Both the position numbers and the translations under genes were made by a program. Under the pieces are notes generated by a model that was not told the DNA's origin, did not search any database, and was given only the letters and a program-made list of their open reading frames with translations. A stretch of DNA of 64,000 nucleotides from Macrolepiota albuminosa (Eukaryota; Basidiomycota; Agaricomycetes; Agaricales; Agaricaceae): the NCBI GenBank assembly GCA_027475525.1, contig JAMWFC010000091.1:310001-374000 (forward strand). The letters are read 5' to 3'. The stretch's first letter is position 1. The number at the start of each line of letters is the position of its first letter. This document shows, piece by piece, positions 23,558 through 35,498 of the stretch.

Positions 23558-24762
23558 ATGTTATCACAGTCATTAAGATATGCCTTGCGAACATCTTGCA
23601 ATCAGACTGGTAGGAGAACCTTGGCAACCTCGACAAGCAATCTAGTTAACATCGTGGAGGTTGGACCGCGAGACGGACTCCAGAATGAAAAGGGAGTCAT
23701 ACCTGTTGATGTCAAGGTCGAGCTCATAAACCGTCTTGGAAGAGCCGGTGCTCAGATTATTGAGACGGGCAGCTTCGTAAGCCCAAAGTGGGTGCCTCAG
23801 GCGAGCTTTCTATAATATTACTTTTTTGTCATTTATTGAGCTAAGACCCAGATGGCTGGTACATCGGAAGTCATCTCAAAAATGGATCGATTGCCTGGAG
23901 TCCATTACCCCGTGCTTGTGCCCAACCAGAAGGGTCTTGACAACCTGTTCAAACTACTCGACGAGACCAAACTTGACCCTCCAGTGACGGACGAAATTTC
24001 TATATTTACTGCTGCCACCGATGCATTTACACGCGCCAATTTGAACATGACTATCTTGGAGTCGTTACAGCGTCTCGAGCCCGTCACGCGTGCAGCTCTA
24101 GACCGTGGTTTGCGTGTCAGAGGCTACGTTAGTGTGGTAATCGCTTGTCCGTATACTGGTCCTGTAGATTTTGCTCGCGTTAGAGAGGTCACGAAGGCAT
24201 TGATGGATATGGGATGTTATGAAGTCAGTCTGGGGGATACAGTTGGACAAGGAACACCGACCAAGGTGGCGGAAATGGTACACGAGGTGAAGAAGAGCGT
24301 TCCGGTTGAGAAACTTGCTGTATGTCTTATATATTCATACTTCACAATTCATATTTAAGACATTTTATAGGGCCATGTGAGATACCTACAGGTTTTCTCC
24401 TTATTTCCTGTCACTGATTATATGTCAAGTTCCACGACACGTATGGCACCGCTGTCGCCAATGTGTTCGCGGCTCTAGCTCAAGGCATTCGCACCATCGA
24501 CGCATCTGTCGGTGGTTTGGGCGGTTGTCCTTACTCACCCGGTGCAACAGGAAATGTTGCGACTGAAGATGTTCTGTACGCGCTGAAGGATTCTCCATAC
24601 AAGGTTGTGGGGACCAACAATGGGACAATCAATCTTGACGAGATGGTTGAGATAGGATGGTGGATGAGTGAGCGGTTGGGCCGGGAAAGTGTAAGTCGTG
24701 CAGGACGCGCTATTCGTGCGAGGAAACAACGTGAAGAGAAGGAGCATAAGGTGAAGTTGTAA
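23558..24762 (+). CDS. HMGCL: Hydroxymethylglutaryl-CoA lyase, mitochondrial
   Basis: The exons are 23558-23800, 23852-24319, 24371-24376 and 24430-24762, giving 349 aa. The N-terminus ([20 protein letters not shown]) looks like a mitochondrial presequence. Family motifs are [14 protein letters not shown] (catalytic Arg and metal-binding Asp), [56 protein letters not shown] (metal-ligand His pair) and [14 protein letters not shown] (catalytic Cys and Asn ligand). The enzyme cleaves HMG-CoA to acetoacetate and acetyl-CoA in leucine breakdown. Two splice oddities were seen: exon 1 ends CCTCAG before a GC donor (gcgagc), and exon 3 is only 6 nt (Gly-His). A GT donor 10 nt upstream would stay in frame but delete the conserved Val-Pro-Gln. 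The C-terminus VKL is not a clear PTS1. Confidence 0.93.
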
Positions 24763-25772
24763 TAAGATCGTTACCCTCTGGCCTGTGTCGATAACTAACC
24801 GGGCCTCATGTATGTATTTTTTTCTGAATGACTTCAACAAGTCTGTATTAATACACCATCCGGTGACCTAAACAAATGTCCTTGTAAGAGAAAAGTGGAC
24901 AGAGCCATTGTATAATATACATTTGGTAAATGAATTCAAGCGCCAATGCAACCATTGGTGCTACAAACTCAGTCACCTGTGGAACAAAAACATTGGACAG
25001 ATGACAGATGCTCGGTGAAGTTCGATGCGGTATCCAGGATTAATTTTCGAGGTCCATGAGGTACTGCCGCCTTATGAAGGAACGCCGCCTAATCTCATTT
25101 CTCCAAAAAGACCTGGTAGAATGGGGATACGATAATGGGCTTTTCACAATCTATTAAAGACCTTGATTAGTTATCAACGATCATAGGCATTGCAAGAGCC
25201 AGAAAGTGTAGCTTCTTATTTGGGCACGTTCGGGCACGTTGCAAACTGATTGTGGGTCGAGCAGGTAGAAGCATCTGACCGTTATTTTTTTATGGACAGA
25301 ATAATCTCGTGCTTCTGTACTGATAGCTATGAAGGACATGCCATATATGTATGTGGATTGCTTGTCCTGATAGATATGTCACTCATGGTACGTTAACATT
25401 GTTCACATTGACGGGAATAATTTTAGCATATGATCCGATAATCATTCAAGATTGTGGATTTCAAGAACTCTGCCAGATGCTTCTGAATGCGATCTTTGCT
25501 CACAACGTGCATGCCCTACTTCAACAGTGACTTTCCAGTTCTTCTAGGATAACTTCTTGAGGAGTGTTGTTGTCTGCCTATCATCGTATTATGGTGGCCA
25601 TACGCTTCCGATGAATGTATGTTGCCAACGTGAGGCTTTCCAGCAGGAAACTTTTGCCACCTATGCCGGCGTGTTGTGGTCATGGATCTATAAAATCACT
25701 TGCCCTGTCCTCGTACTGCCCACATCTGTGTTAACTGTATAGCTTGAGCACTCGTTCTCAACCATTTTTGCC
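24763..25772. other. Intergenic, no gene seen
   Basis: About 1 kb without a supportable frame on either strand. A short GGGCACGTTC/GGGCACGTTG tandem occurs near 25220. It presumably holds the HMG-CoA lyase 3' end and the promoter of the small secreted protein. Confidence 0.5.
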
Positions 25773-26232
25773 ATGGAAATCAAGTTACACACCTGCATCC
25801 TCCTTCTCTTCAGTCTCACTCAGGCTGTCGTCGGAAGCCCTGATGACACTATTCTCAAGCGTAGTACCAGCTCTGACACGGCGTATGAGGTTCTACTATT
25901 ACCTGCGCTAATTGTTCATTCAACTTGTCCAGATCTGCTCCCAAAGTCACTCCTGGAGAAGCTCATTGTGGAACCACATTTTACCCTCACAGCTGCTGGA
26001 AATGGACCACTGTAGGCGGTGATTGGTGCTGGACTGAGAGATCGTGTATTGCACAAGGGATGCCGATTGTCGCAATGGTGCAGAGTGCTATGACTGAGGA
26101 TATAGTGGGATACGGTAAGTACATCTCGTGATTACCTTGAAGTTTCTCGAGGGAACTTGCAAGCAGCACTGAAACCTAACTGTCCTGTGAACAGAAGAAT
26201 GGTTCTCTATAGCCTCTTCTCTTTCTTTGTGA
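25773..26232 (+). CDS. Small secreted cysteine-containing protein with Kex2-type site
   Basis: The exons are 25773-25882, 25933-26114 and 26195-26232, giving 109 aa. The introns (50 and 80 nt) start GTATGA and GTAAGT and end AG. Residues 1-22 form a signal peptide (hydrophobic CILLLFSLTQAVVG). A dibasic KR at residues 29-30 follows the presumed signal cleavage, as in Kex2-processed pro-peptides. The mature part (79 residues) has four Cys, all within a Trp-rich stretch (HCGTTFYPHSCWKW ... DWCWTERSC). Small size, secretion signal and an even Cys number fit the fungal small-secreted-protein (effector-like) class. No family was recognised, so no function is claimed. Confidence 0.6.
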
Positions 26233-26521
26233 AATCCTTCATTTTGAGCACACCGACATCTGCTTGTTTGATGAAAGAAAAGTCTACAAATCTCTTCTGA
26301 CTACACCAGCGCCTTTATCTGTACAAGTTTACGTAGATTGTTATAAAATATACATATATGTAATGTTGTTGCAGAGTTCCACTTGGATAAGAGCAAATAT
26401 ATCCAGCTCAACAAGAATTATTTCAAGAAAAACAAAGAACGGAAAAAGAAACAAGAGAATTTCTTCTCAGCAACTAGCAAGATGGTAGCAAGATCATATT
26501 TCTTGGGGACTGTTTCTTGAG

Positions 26522-27540
26522 CTAGAAAAATGTCGAGAAGTCAGGAACTTCATTGAGAGCCTTTTCCAGCTCTTCCATATCATCTTCACCCATTTGAAGG
26601 TTTATTCCACAGCCGGGGCATTTATGAACGGCAAGGAGAGAATATGACTCCATCAGTTTCCGCAGAGATTTACGAGAAAGTGGCTGATCAGCACCAATGG
26701 TGAAACTGCTGGGTCCAGGACTTAAAATATGACCTGGGCAGTCATCGCAACCGTTACTGCCACCGAAGATGGAAAATGTTGCTTTTTGAGCAGCATGGTA
26801 CCGACACTTCCAGTACCGAACCTAGGAGATTTGTGAGGAATAACCCTCTATGTCATCTCAAGAATACAAATACCCAGGGTATGACAAGATGTGGAGATAG
26901 TTTTATCACGATTTCCTCCAGTGACATGTCCAAGAGAAACGGGACTGTCAACTTCGATAGGGCAGGATAGCCGTGCTTACTCCCAAAATTAAAGACCTCC
27001 ACTGGATGCTCAGCAAATATTTGCCTATTTTCGCTCCAGTTCACAGCAGGCTTATCGTTAGCAATGAAAGAGAGGCTTACTGCATGTGCAAGCTACAGAT
27101 GTTCATTAGTGCAAACACTTCGTACTTCTCTGCAGCTTCTGCCAATCTGAAGAAGTCTTCGGAGGACAGAAGATCGACGCTCGGATGTCTTCGAGGATAC
27201 ATGAAACCAAAGAGGTTTTCGAGCGTTGAGGAGTCCTCAGTCAGCGGTACGATCTCTCCCCTGGTGCAAATTCGACTGGAGGAAAAGCCCCGGCTTGGGT
27301 CTCCAAGTTCTTACGGTGGATATAGAACCGGACGTGATCACCGAATTCAAATATGACATCTGCATCTGAAGCGTCGACTATATACATGTATGTATAGTTC
27401 GTTGGAAGTATCAGTAATCAACAAGGAGGGGAGACTGGAGATGATACTGTACATTTTCCTGAGATAACAGGAGCAGCACACGGGGTGAGTATGAGACGCC
27501 TAGCTTTGTATGGCTTGTCGGCTTTCAGTGTGGTGGACAT
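26522..27540 (-). CDS. BTB/POZ-domain protein
   Basis: Start ATG is 27538-27540 (MSTTLKADKPYKARR). Exon 1 ends at about 27453. A 75-nt-class intron joins it to DASDADVIFEFGDHVRFYIH, the start of the BTB fold. Then come RKNLETQAGAFPPVEF, LTEDSSTLENLFGFMYPRRH and LAEAAEKYEVFALMNICSL. Two more introns lead to FAEHPVEVFNFGSKHGYPAL, SPHLVIPW, then VRYWKCRYHAAQ and a C-terminal CxxC pair (CPGCG), ending PDFSTFF at the TAG at 26522-26524. This domain order is common in agaricomycete BTB proteins, which may act as Cullin-3 adaptors or in transcription. No partner can be inferred. It diverges from the exonuclease locus. Confidence 0.8.
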
Positions 27541-27688
27541 TTTAGTATTGACAAGGGATGGACGCTGGAAAGAACAACGCGTCACGTGAAACTCACGGTC
27601 AATCGCGTGATGGTTCGAGAAGTTGAAACGCGATCCGCCTTTTTTATTGTTGATTGTGGCCACCGTTGCTTTGCTGGTAGTGCCCGAC

Positions 27689-28087
27689 ATGGCGCAAGGT
27701 CTGCGCGAGCCCGCCAATATTGTCTCTAAATATCTCCGCTCTTCTCCCATACGATCAAGACCCACAGGGAGTGCAAACAGACATCACGGCACTCTGGCAC
27801 CCTCTCATCCAGCAAAGTTTCGCGACAATCGGTCGACCCGCGAGGAACAAGAGCGATTGGAACGTGATATTGAAGCTTTTGGTCCATTTCTCGGTTCAAA
27901 TAAATGGGAAACACAATTAGAAGCGAGGACAACAATTGTGGCGGAAGGGGGTGCCACTGACCAAGAGCACAACCCCGGTTTCGGACCGTACGCCACAGCG
28001 CTTAATCTCGTCCTATTTAATCCTCACTCACTCTTCGGCTACCTCAACTTTTTCTTGACGAAACCTCAATACCCGCTCCCGTGTTAG
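27689..28087 (+). CDS. Unrecognised 132-aa frame between divergent genes
   Basis: The frame starts at the ATG at 27689 (MAQGLREPANIVSKYLRSSP) and is hydrophilic with a charged segment (STREEQERLERDIEAFG), then weakly hydrophobic near the end (NLVLFNPHSLFGYLNFFL). A second frame at 27720-27920 (ALLPYDQDPQGVQTDITALW) overlaps it. At most one is likely real, possibly spliced. No homology was recognised. It lies in the about 640 bp between the BTB gene and the exonuclease. Confidence 0.3.
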   Translation: MAQGLREPANIVSKYLRSSPIRSRPTGSANRHHGTLAPSHPAKFRDNRSTREEQERLERDIEAFGPFLGSNKWETQLEARTTIVAEGGATDQEHNPGFGPYATALNLVLFNPHSLFGYLNFFLTKPQYPLPC

Positions 28088-28178
28088 TGAACCTACAAGC
28101 GTCTCCTCGACTTCCTCCCGAACCTCAAGCTTGACTTTGACTAAACAAACCAGAAAGCCAAGATCAACGCTGACTGAA

Positions 28179-29571
28179 ATGGCCTCAACGACCTCCAGCT
28201 CCTTTGCCGCCGCTGTGTCTGTAGTATCGCAACCTCCCATCGTCCTTCCAGCATACTCATATAAGGATTATACGGACCCAAAGCCCCGCATTGCGTACAC
28301 GCGTGACGTCGACGAGGCAAATGATTTTATCGCGGCCCTCAAGCCTGGGCCTGTGGCTTTTGACATGGAGTGGTGTTTCTCTTTATTTAGTAGGAAGTTG
28401 AAAGTACGAAACACGGCGGTTGTTCAGATAGCGGATTCGGCGGGGTTAGTGATTATTGTGCATTTGTCTGCGATGCCACGTACGTTTTTGAGATGTTGTA
28501 CTGTTTTTTGGAAGCCGATTTTGTTTCTTTCATCTTTTTATAGGGTTCCCGAAGGCGCTGCAGGTACGTTATCAAAGCCTCAGAAGAGACCAAGGCCCCT
28601 CACTAGCAAAATTTATAGGAGTTATTGGAGAACCCGGAAATTCCGAAGTTGGGCGCTAATATATTGGGTGCGTGGTTTCTTTCAGATTTCTGAGCGTCTA
28701 ACAACTGGCTTTTGCGATAGCCGACGGAAAGAAACTCTTCCGTGATTATGGAGTTCTTGCGAAGAATCTACTTGAGCTCGCAGCTGTTGCTGTCGCTTGG
28801 GACCCTGCAAACACCATCACACGCAAGATCACTAGTCTTGCGAAGGTATGTCCCAGTTCCCCCCCAACAAAAGACGTGTTCACTGATATGCCAAATCTAC
28901 ATAGCTCACTGAGACTTATTGTGGCAAAACGTTGGGTAAGGGCGCTGAACGCACGAGTAACTGGGAAGTGCCAGAGCTCGACGAGCTTCAGAAAGATTGT
29001 ACGTCCTCTTTCTTGTCACGGATCCTTTTGCTCACATCCCGTCCCGTCCCCCTAGACGCGGCGAACGACGTGCACTGCTCGATGGAGATATTTAAACGCC
29101 TGCGTTCACTTTCTCCGCACAAAGACACGCCTGTCGGTGCCGACGTGCCGTGGTACCTGCCTAAAGACATAGAGGAGGTCGTGGCGACGGATGAGAAGAT
29201 GAGGCTGCAGTGGCGCCGTGCGCATGAGCTGTGGCACAAGACGGGGATGGCACTGGAGAGGATGTGTGCTGAGATGCGGGTGAAGAATGAGGGTGTATCG
29301 GATGAGGGACCGCTGAAGAGCTCTACCGTGATGTATGTTTTTCTCCTTGTTGGAGGAGTATTAGGCTGATACGGATAACGATAGATCCTACGTGATTTAT
29401 GCGTTGCAGGCGGACCCGAGGTTGCCGTTTGATCTTGAGAAGTTGAGGAGACTAGTGTCGATGGATACGGCGTCCTGGGCGAGGCATCGGAGGTGGTTGA
29501 TTGACAGAGCTCTGGAGACACAGAAACGGCTTGCGGTGCAAGGTGGGGCGAAGATGACTGCAGGTCAGTGA
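28179..29571 (+). CDS. 3'-5' exonuclease of the RNase D / WRN type (DEDDy)
   Basis: ATG is at 28179 (MASTTSSSFAAAVSVV); upstream in-frame starts are only TTG. The exonuclease fold is spread over seven exons with introns of about 50-60 nt. Exo I is GPVAFDMEW (Asp, Glu; about 28350). Exo II is LGANILADGKKLFRDYG, formed by splicing to 28722. Exo III is DELQKDYAANDVHC (Tyr and Asp), formed by splicing at 29055. All four acidic residues and the Tyr are present. A positively charged C-terminal part ends MTAGQ at TGA 29569-29571. It probably trims or degrades nucleic acid 3' ends. It lacks HRDC and helicase domains, so it is not a full RecQ or WRN protein. Confidence 0.82.
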
Positions 29572-31713
29572 GGCCAAGGTGGAGATGGCAAGAATCGGTG
29601 GAGGGAGCTCATGAGATTTTAAAGGGTATATTGCTTGATGTATATTGAGATTATAGGAATCAGAAAGAACTTTATAGTTGGTTCTGGAATGGTAGGATTT
29701 ACATCATTCGTCTCGTGGACTATATTAGGTTACCATGCATATGCTCTTCACCTTTAATCGATTGATATAAGGTCATGTATACTTGATGAATATGTAAGTA
29801 GATATGTTTGTCAACCTAGCAGGGGAACTTGTAAAGCCTATACCCCATATGTACACCCATGGCAGGAACAAGTCTTGGCATCTTCTCCACAAATTGCATG
29901 CAAATGATTAGCGGGGATAATATGTTAAAGCCTATAGCTGATGATTTGCATACATTCTTTGTGTAAAATGCACAGTTGTTTTTGTCTTTCTTTTTGTTTT
30001 TGTTTTTGTTTTTGTTTTGAATCCTCCCTTTCAGAACTGTATTTTTCAAGGTATATACAAGGGTATAGTATGTCATCTACCCTGCAGCACTGCCGGAGGA
30101 AGCTATTTACGGACACTCTGACTCGTTCTCCGGCCCGATCCCTTTTCAGTTGATGCCGGTTGTTGACACTAGTCAAGCCATCTGCCAAGTTGGCTTGCTG
30201 CTTATATACGGTGTTTGCTTGCCCGCGACTCTGCACCCCGGGCGGATGGGAAGTGGCGAGTACCAAGTATAGCAATGGCGAGTACTAATGGAAGGAGGTC
30301 ATGGGAATTGTGCGGTAGATGAGCTATGTGTAATGTATCGTTTCATGTATAGGTGCCGATCCAGAAGCTGTTGGCTGCGGAAAGGCACATTGGTAGATGC
30401 GTTGGGTTGTGGGGCTGTTCCTAGGCTTTGATCAATACTTGCTAGTTGATTCACGTCATCATAGAAGCTGCGAGGCAGGCGGCATACAGGTATTGATGAA
30501 TCAAACGCTCGTCAACTTTTCAAGTACTGGTATCATGCCGTCCAGCCCTGAGAAGTATTTACGGCGCCTTGTCCGAGTAACGGCGCGAGTAAGCCATACA
30601 ACGGCTTAATTGGTCACTGAGGACATATCAAAAGTCGAACTGACTTTCTTAAATACAGGTATGTATTACCTCACAGATACGGTTCATACTCTTGCGTAAA
30701 GCTTAAACCTGCCGAAGCCCCACATATCAAAAATTGATGAGGTAGGGCCACAGCCATGCAAAGTACTTGTCTCGACGCCTCGTTGACATACATTTGTACC
30801 TGATTCGGAGCTTTATCCCCTTCTATGTCTTACCCTAGTTATATTTTTAAATATGCAGATGGCTTGATATCTGGATACTCCATGACAACGTGAATGGGCT
30901 GTTATGGTACGGCTTCTGTAATAAGAAGGTTAGTGTGTATTCCTTGGTCAATCATGAATGAATTACCTAACCTGACGGAAGGAACGTTTCACCGCAAGGC
31001 AAGACTGTCACCTGGTCAGCTCGCTCCATAGGAGTCTAAATCGAGAACTGATCTCATTTTGGCTAATGGCATGCTGAATGTTTCCGAGGACCTCGCTTTT
31101 TGCACTCCAAGTGATTGCCACGAGCTATCGAGAAAGGGGAATGAAATGGGTGAAGACAAGGTCTCATTCGCGGAGAAATGATATAAATATATGCATGTCA
31201 TGACCATGCGAAGTGGCAGTGCCCAAGGTTACCTTACATATTCGCTCGTGACGTTTCAGGAGCTCTCTCCTACGCCCAGCATACGTTTTTCTTACGACGA
31301 GAAATTCTTTTCAAACATATGGGAGCCCATCAAAGCCGGTCGAACTCGCAAAGAAGTCACTTTAGCCGCATGAAGAATTCTCTAGTCTCAAAAATACGTC
31401 ATGGGGACTCGATGGTCTCCACGGTGGTGCAGCTTCCAGACGAGCCTGAGCATGCCAAGGGGTCAGGAGACATTTCGACGAAGGAGGACGGGATAGAGGA
31501 CGACCCGGGGGTGATGGCAAAGACAACGGTGAGCAGATTCCCCCGTGATGCCAGCTAGTGCCAAACCATGACGTGGCTGTGCAACAAATCTATACTTATC
31601 AAGCGTTTTACGGATTTCCCTTCCACTATCTAACCGCCTCCTTCTGTTTTCTTCGTTGTGTTCGTTCTTTCCGCTCATATTTACGAATATAGTCTTGGTG
31701 CCGACGATCTACA
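29572..31713. other. Intergenic, 2.1 kb, no supported gene
   Basis: Short frames only. One at 31319 (MGAHQSRSNSQRSHFSRMKN), followed by a plausible GTGAGC donor at about 31529, could be an exon of an unplaced small gene or of an alternative kinase transcript, but nothing confirms it. Confidence 0.45.
29991..30018. repeat. (TTTTTG)n microsatellite
   Basis: Four consecutive TTTTTG-type units. No neighbouring feature depends on it. Confidence 0.9.
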
Positions 31714-33501
31714 ATGCCCGTTACTGTGCCCTGTCAGGTGCGTTATCGTCCATGATCTGGATAGCTCGCAATTCAGGACTCCATCAGTATCGCACTGGCA
31801 AGACCCTTGGAAGTGGAACCTATGCCATCGTAAAAGAAGCGATTCACATCAAGACGGGCAAGTATTATGCCTGCAAAGTCATCAACAAGAAACTTATGGA
31901 GGGGAGAGAACATATGGTGCGATGGATCCTGTTCAGTAAACTTGACGTGTTGCTCATTTACACCGTGCTACTAGGTTCGCAATGAGATTTCAGTCCTGAA
32001 GCGCATCTCTAGTGGTCATCCTAATATCGTGACACTGCATGACTACTTTGAGGTCAGGGCCCCTGGGCCGTCGTCGACTTGAGTCATACTGACTCACTCT
32101 ATCTTCAACCTAGACAACACACAACCTCTACCTCGTCTTCGATCTATGTACAGGAGGCGAGCTTTTCGACCGGATATGTGCCAAAGGCAATTACTACGAA
32201 GCTGATGCTGCTAACCTCGTATGCACGATTTTCCGTGCCGTTAAGTACATCCACGACGCAGGCGTTGTTCACAGGGGTGTGTGGTCCCGTATCAGCTGCT
32301 TCGCTTGATTTTGATCTCTGACTATGTCAGATCTCAAGCCTGAGAACCTCTTATTCCGAACAGTAGAGGAGGACGCTGATATCATGATCGCTGACTTCGG
32401 TCTTAGCAGGGTGATGGAGGAGGAAAAGCTGAATTTGTTGACAGAAGTCTGCGGCACCCCTGGTGTGAGTCTGTTCTCGTCGGTATTTGTCCTTTTGACC
32501 AATCGACGTCGATTTGTCCCAGTATATGGCGCCCGAGATTTTTAAAAAAAGTTCGTGATTCTTCCTTTTGATATGTTTCGGTGATGTGATCGTTGCAATA
32601 CAGCTGGACATGGGAAACCTGTGGACGTTTGGGCGATGGGCGTCGTGACGTACTTCTTGTTGGGCGGGTACACGCCATTCGACCGTGATTCGCAAGAGCT
32701 CGAGATGGAGGCTATCATCGCGGGTGATTACAAGTTTGAGCCTGCGGAGTATTGGGTCAATGTCTCCGAAACGGCGAAGGACTTTATCCGCAAGTGCCTT
32801 AACCTTGATCCAGAGAAGCGCCCGACGGCCGACCAGATGCTGGAGCATAAGGTACGCTGCGTCCGTTAGTTGAGTGTGCCGGTGAATGTTGATTTTGGTT
32901 GCCCGCCACGCCTCGAAGTGGTTGGCGGACGAGAAGCCTCACTTTGTGCCCGATCCAGAGAGCGGAAAGCCTGCTGATTTGTTGCCGCATGTCAAGAAGG
33001 CTTTCAATGCGAAACAACTGTGTACGTATTTGCTCAAGGGTATCGGTAATAATATTTTCTCATGGTATTCGTTGGGTATTTAGGGCGCAAGGCTGGCTTT
33101 AGCATTCGTGCGATGACCCGCATGGCGACTCTCGCGGGAAATCATTCACCCGAACTCGCAAAGCTCCGAGAAGAGGTGCAGCAATTCAAGGCGGAGTCAG
33201 AAAAGGTGCGCTCCTCCCCCTATTTCGGCAGTTTGTGTAACAATGTTGATTTGATGGACTTGATTCACAGGAGGATATGGAGGTACGTTTTCTTTCGTAT
33301 TTGTGAGTGTTATACCAATGCTGAGATCTTTCAATGTAGTGTGCAGATATCACCCATCATCACAATCACGAGCACCCCAGCAGCCCAAGCTGCAAAGAGT
33401 TTAGGCAGACTGATGGTTCCGCCGACGCGTCCGGTGATGATGGTTTGGATAGCAAGCTCGCTAAAACATGCTTGGAGGAACATGATCGCAAGTCCTCCTA
33501 A
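31714..33501 (+). CDS. CaMK-type serine/threonine protein kinase
   Basis: The first exon is only 24 nt (31714-31737, MPVTVPCQ). A 60-nt intron joins it in frame to YRTGKTLGSGTYAIVKE. Kinase landmarks follow: YYACKVINKK (ATP-binding Lys), GHPNIVTLHDYFE, DLCTGGELFDRI, VVHRDLKPENLLF (catalytic loop, split by an intron at R-D), IADFGLSRV, EVCGTPG-YMAPEIFKK, VDVWAMGVVTYFLLGG and NLDPEKRPTADQMLEHKWL. All catalytic residues are present. It closely resembles fungal calmodulin-dependent kinase I proteins. The C-terminal tail (LREEVQQFKAESEKED, then a His/Ser-rich end) stops at TAA 33499-33501. It probably transduces Ca2+/calmodulin signals. The calmodulin-binding segment is inferred only from family resemblance. 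Confidence 0.92.
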
Positions 33502-34440
33502 AGCTTCTCTGTAAATGGATTTCTTGCATTTTTCTTAAGCGTCCGAGTAGAAGACAATGGTGCGAAGACAAAGGTATGTGTGGGCGTTAGTAATAATATG
33601 GGAGGAGCAAGATGCTTTTCTTTCTATATCGACATCTGTATACTTAGTATCTGTCCTTGCTTTGCATTTGTACGATATCCGATTCGTTGTTCCTTTTTGG
33701 TTACGTGGTAGTCGCTATAATCCTTTCTTTCTGCTAAATAGTAGTTGCTTGATTTCTTAGCTTGATGTTCTGATACGGAGACAAATTTGTCCTCAAAACT
33801 CATGTGAACATCAGGGAACACGTTTCATCGTGGTAAGTAGTTCTGCTAAGGTTTTGGTGCACCCCTCATGGGAAATAAAATTCCACCGAGTTCCGTTGAA
33901 AGAGACACAATAAGGACGATTGCATAACTGATCGTGGTATTTCCTACATAAATAGTGACCTTTTCAGATAAAGCCTTCCTGGGACGTTGTGAAAGACAAA
34001 GTACGACATGACACCTGTAACCATCACTTTATCCCACCTTAGTGCTTGATAGCCTAAGCATCCACCGGCAACAGTGTACGACTATAGCCGGGCAACAGTC
34101 TCAGACCTCAAGTCATACGATAGAGCATCTTTATTGCAGGAAACAGTAAACTAAGGAATTAACGCCTTATTAGGCATGGAGCATGGGTCATACTCCATGC
34201 CTGATACAATAAGTGGACGCTACAGGCAGCTACAGGTGCGACATGATTGACCAGGATCGATAAATTATAATAGGCTTGACCTGTGCATTCATATTCGTCC
34301 ACCACAATCGTAAAATTCTCAACTCGAAAACATTGCCGTCCAGACGACACCACTTTCGATCACATAAAATAGTGTTAAGGATATCATACGCACCTAGGCA
34401 CCTCTTCTCTGCAGTAGAGTGTTGTACGACACTTATTATA
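33502..34440. other. Intergenic, no gene seen
   Basis: AT-rich sequence between the kinase and the truncated caspase-domain gene. No supportable frame on either strand. Confidence 0.5.
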
Positions 34441-35498
34441 TCATCGTCCGTACACCGTTGCATCTGGATCCATAGTACCTTCGCCTGATTTCTCAAGCAT
34501 TGGACGAGTACTATTATCTGGGATTAGATGAGGGTGAGCGACCTTTGAACTGAAGAGTATGCGATCAGAGTTAACACCCTCACACTGAGGGTCCTGACTG
34601 AATAGATGATCAATAATCGATGGTCCAACACAACTTCAGCCATCGATGACTGAAAATTTCAGTCACCATGCTTACCCAGGCAAATCGGGCAGACGCATTA
34701 TGACATCCTTATAGGAAAGGTTGCTGATGCCTTCGCTCTTAAGCAGAGTTAGGAGCGCCGAAGTGAAAACTCCACGTCCGCGAATTTCCATAGCGAATTG
34801 ATCTGGTGCGCAGGCCGCTAACAAGGTACAAGGACTGCCCCCAGATTCCGTGTCGTCTGGGTGCGTAGAACTTGTAGGGAGTATATTGAATGTCAAGGAA
34901 TTCTTCGAGCCAACATATTTGGCGGTGGCTCGATGCGAAGAATAACTTTTATTGTGGAAGTGCCGTGTCCTGGAGCCTGCGTGGCAGCAGTCGAGAATAA
35001 CAGACTATCCTTCGTTAGTAACAAGATCAATTTATAGTAAGTGGAGAACAACTCAACAATATTGTCTGATCGTCTCGCGGCGATATCAGAAAAAAGCTGA
35101 TCGAGTGTGGCGTCATATATTCCCGAAACAGGCTCCGTATTTGAGCCATTGCAACCAAAATCGTGGGACAGCAGCACACGACCCCTTCCACTATTCATAA
35201 GATTTCCGACGCCTGAAAAGGTTTCGCTGCCATGACCGGCGTAATAAATGAGAATGGGATCCTGCGCGCGGATAGCACTGTTATTAATAAGATTCCGCAT
35301 GGTCTTCAGGATTCCCTCTCGCGTTGCCTCCTCGTCATAGAGCTTCACGATGCGATCCTTCGAGACACCAACTTCCGACAGAAGAAAATCCTCGATTGAG
35401 TTTGCATCATTGACGGCACCGTGAAGGTTAACTATCAAAGGATTGCGGTACTTGTCTATTCCAATCAGGACGGCAAACAAGAATGAAGCCTGCGACAT
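34441..35498 (-). pseudogene. Truncated caspase-domain (peptidase C14) protein
   Basis: The exons are 35498-35058, 35004-34676 and 34597-34441. The p20-like domain is complete: FAVLIGIDKYRN, VNDANSIEDFLLSEVGVSKD, ILIYYAGHGSE (catalytic His) and VILDCCHAGS (catalytic Cys). Then come LLAACAPDQFAMEIRGRGVF, DVIMRLPDLPG and QDPQCEGVN. The paralogue at 37356-39475 continues for another about 370 residues. Here similarity stops after ILFSSK, and the frame ends at TGA about 30 codons later. It is either a decayed copy or a caspase-domain-only protein. It diverges from the full paralogue across 1.86 kb. Metacaspase-like enzymes usually cut after Lys or Arg. The substrate is unknown. Confidence 0.7.

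Noticed and set aside
31656..31797. Unspliced kinase N-terminus (MIWIARNSGLHQYRTGK)
   Set aside because: Splicing 31738-31797 gives MPVTVPCQYRTGK, which matches the known start of this kinase family. The unspliced reading is a retained intron.
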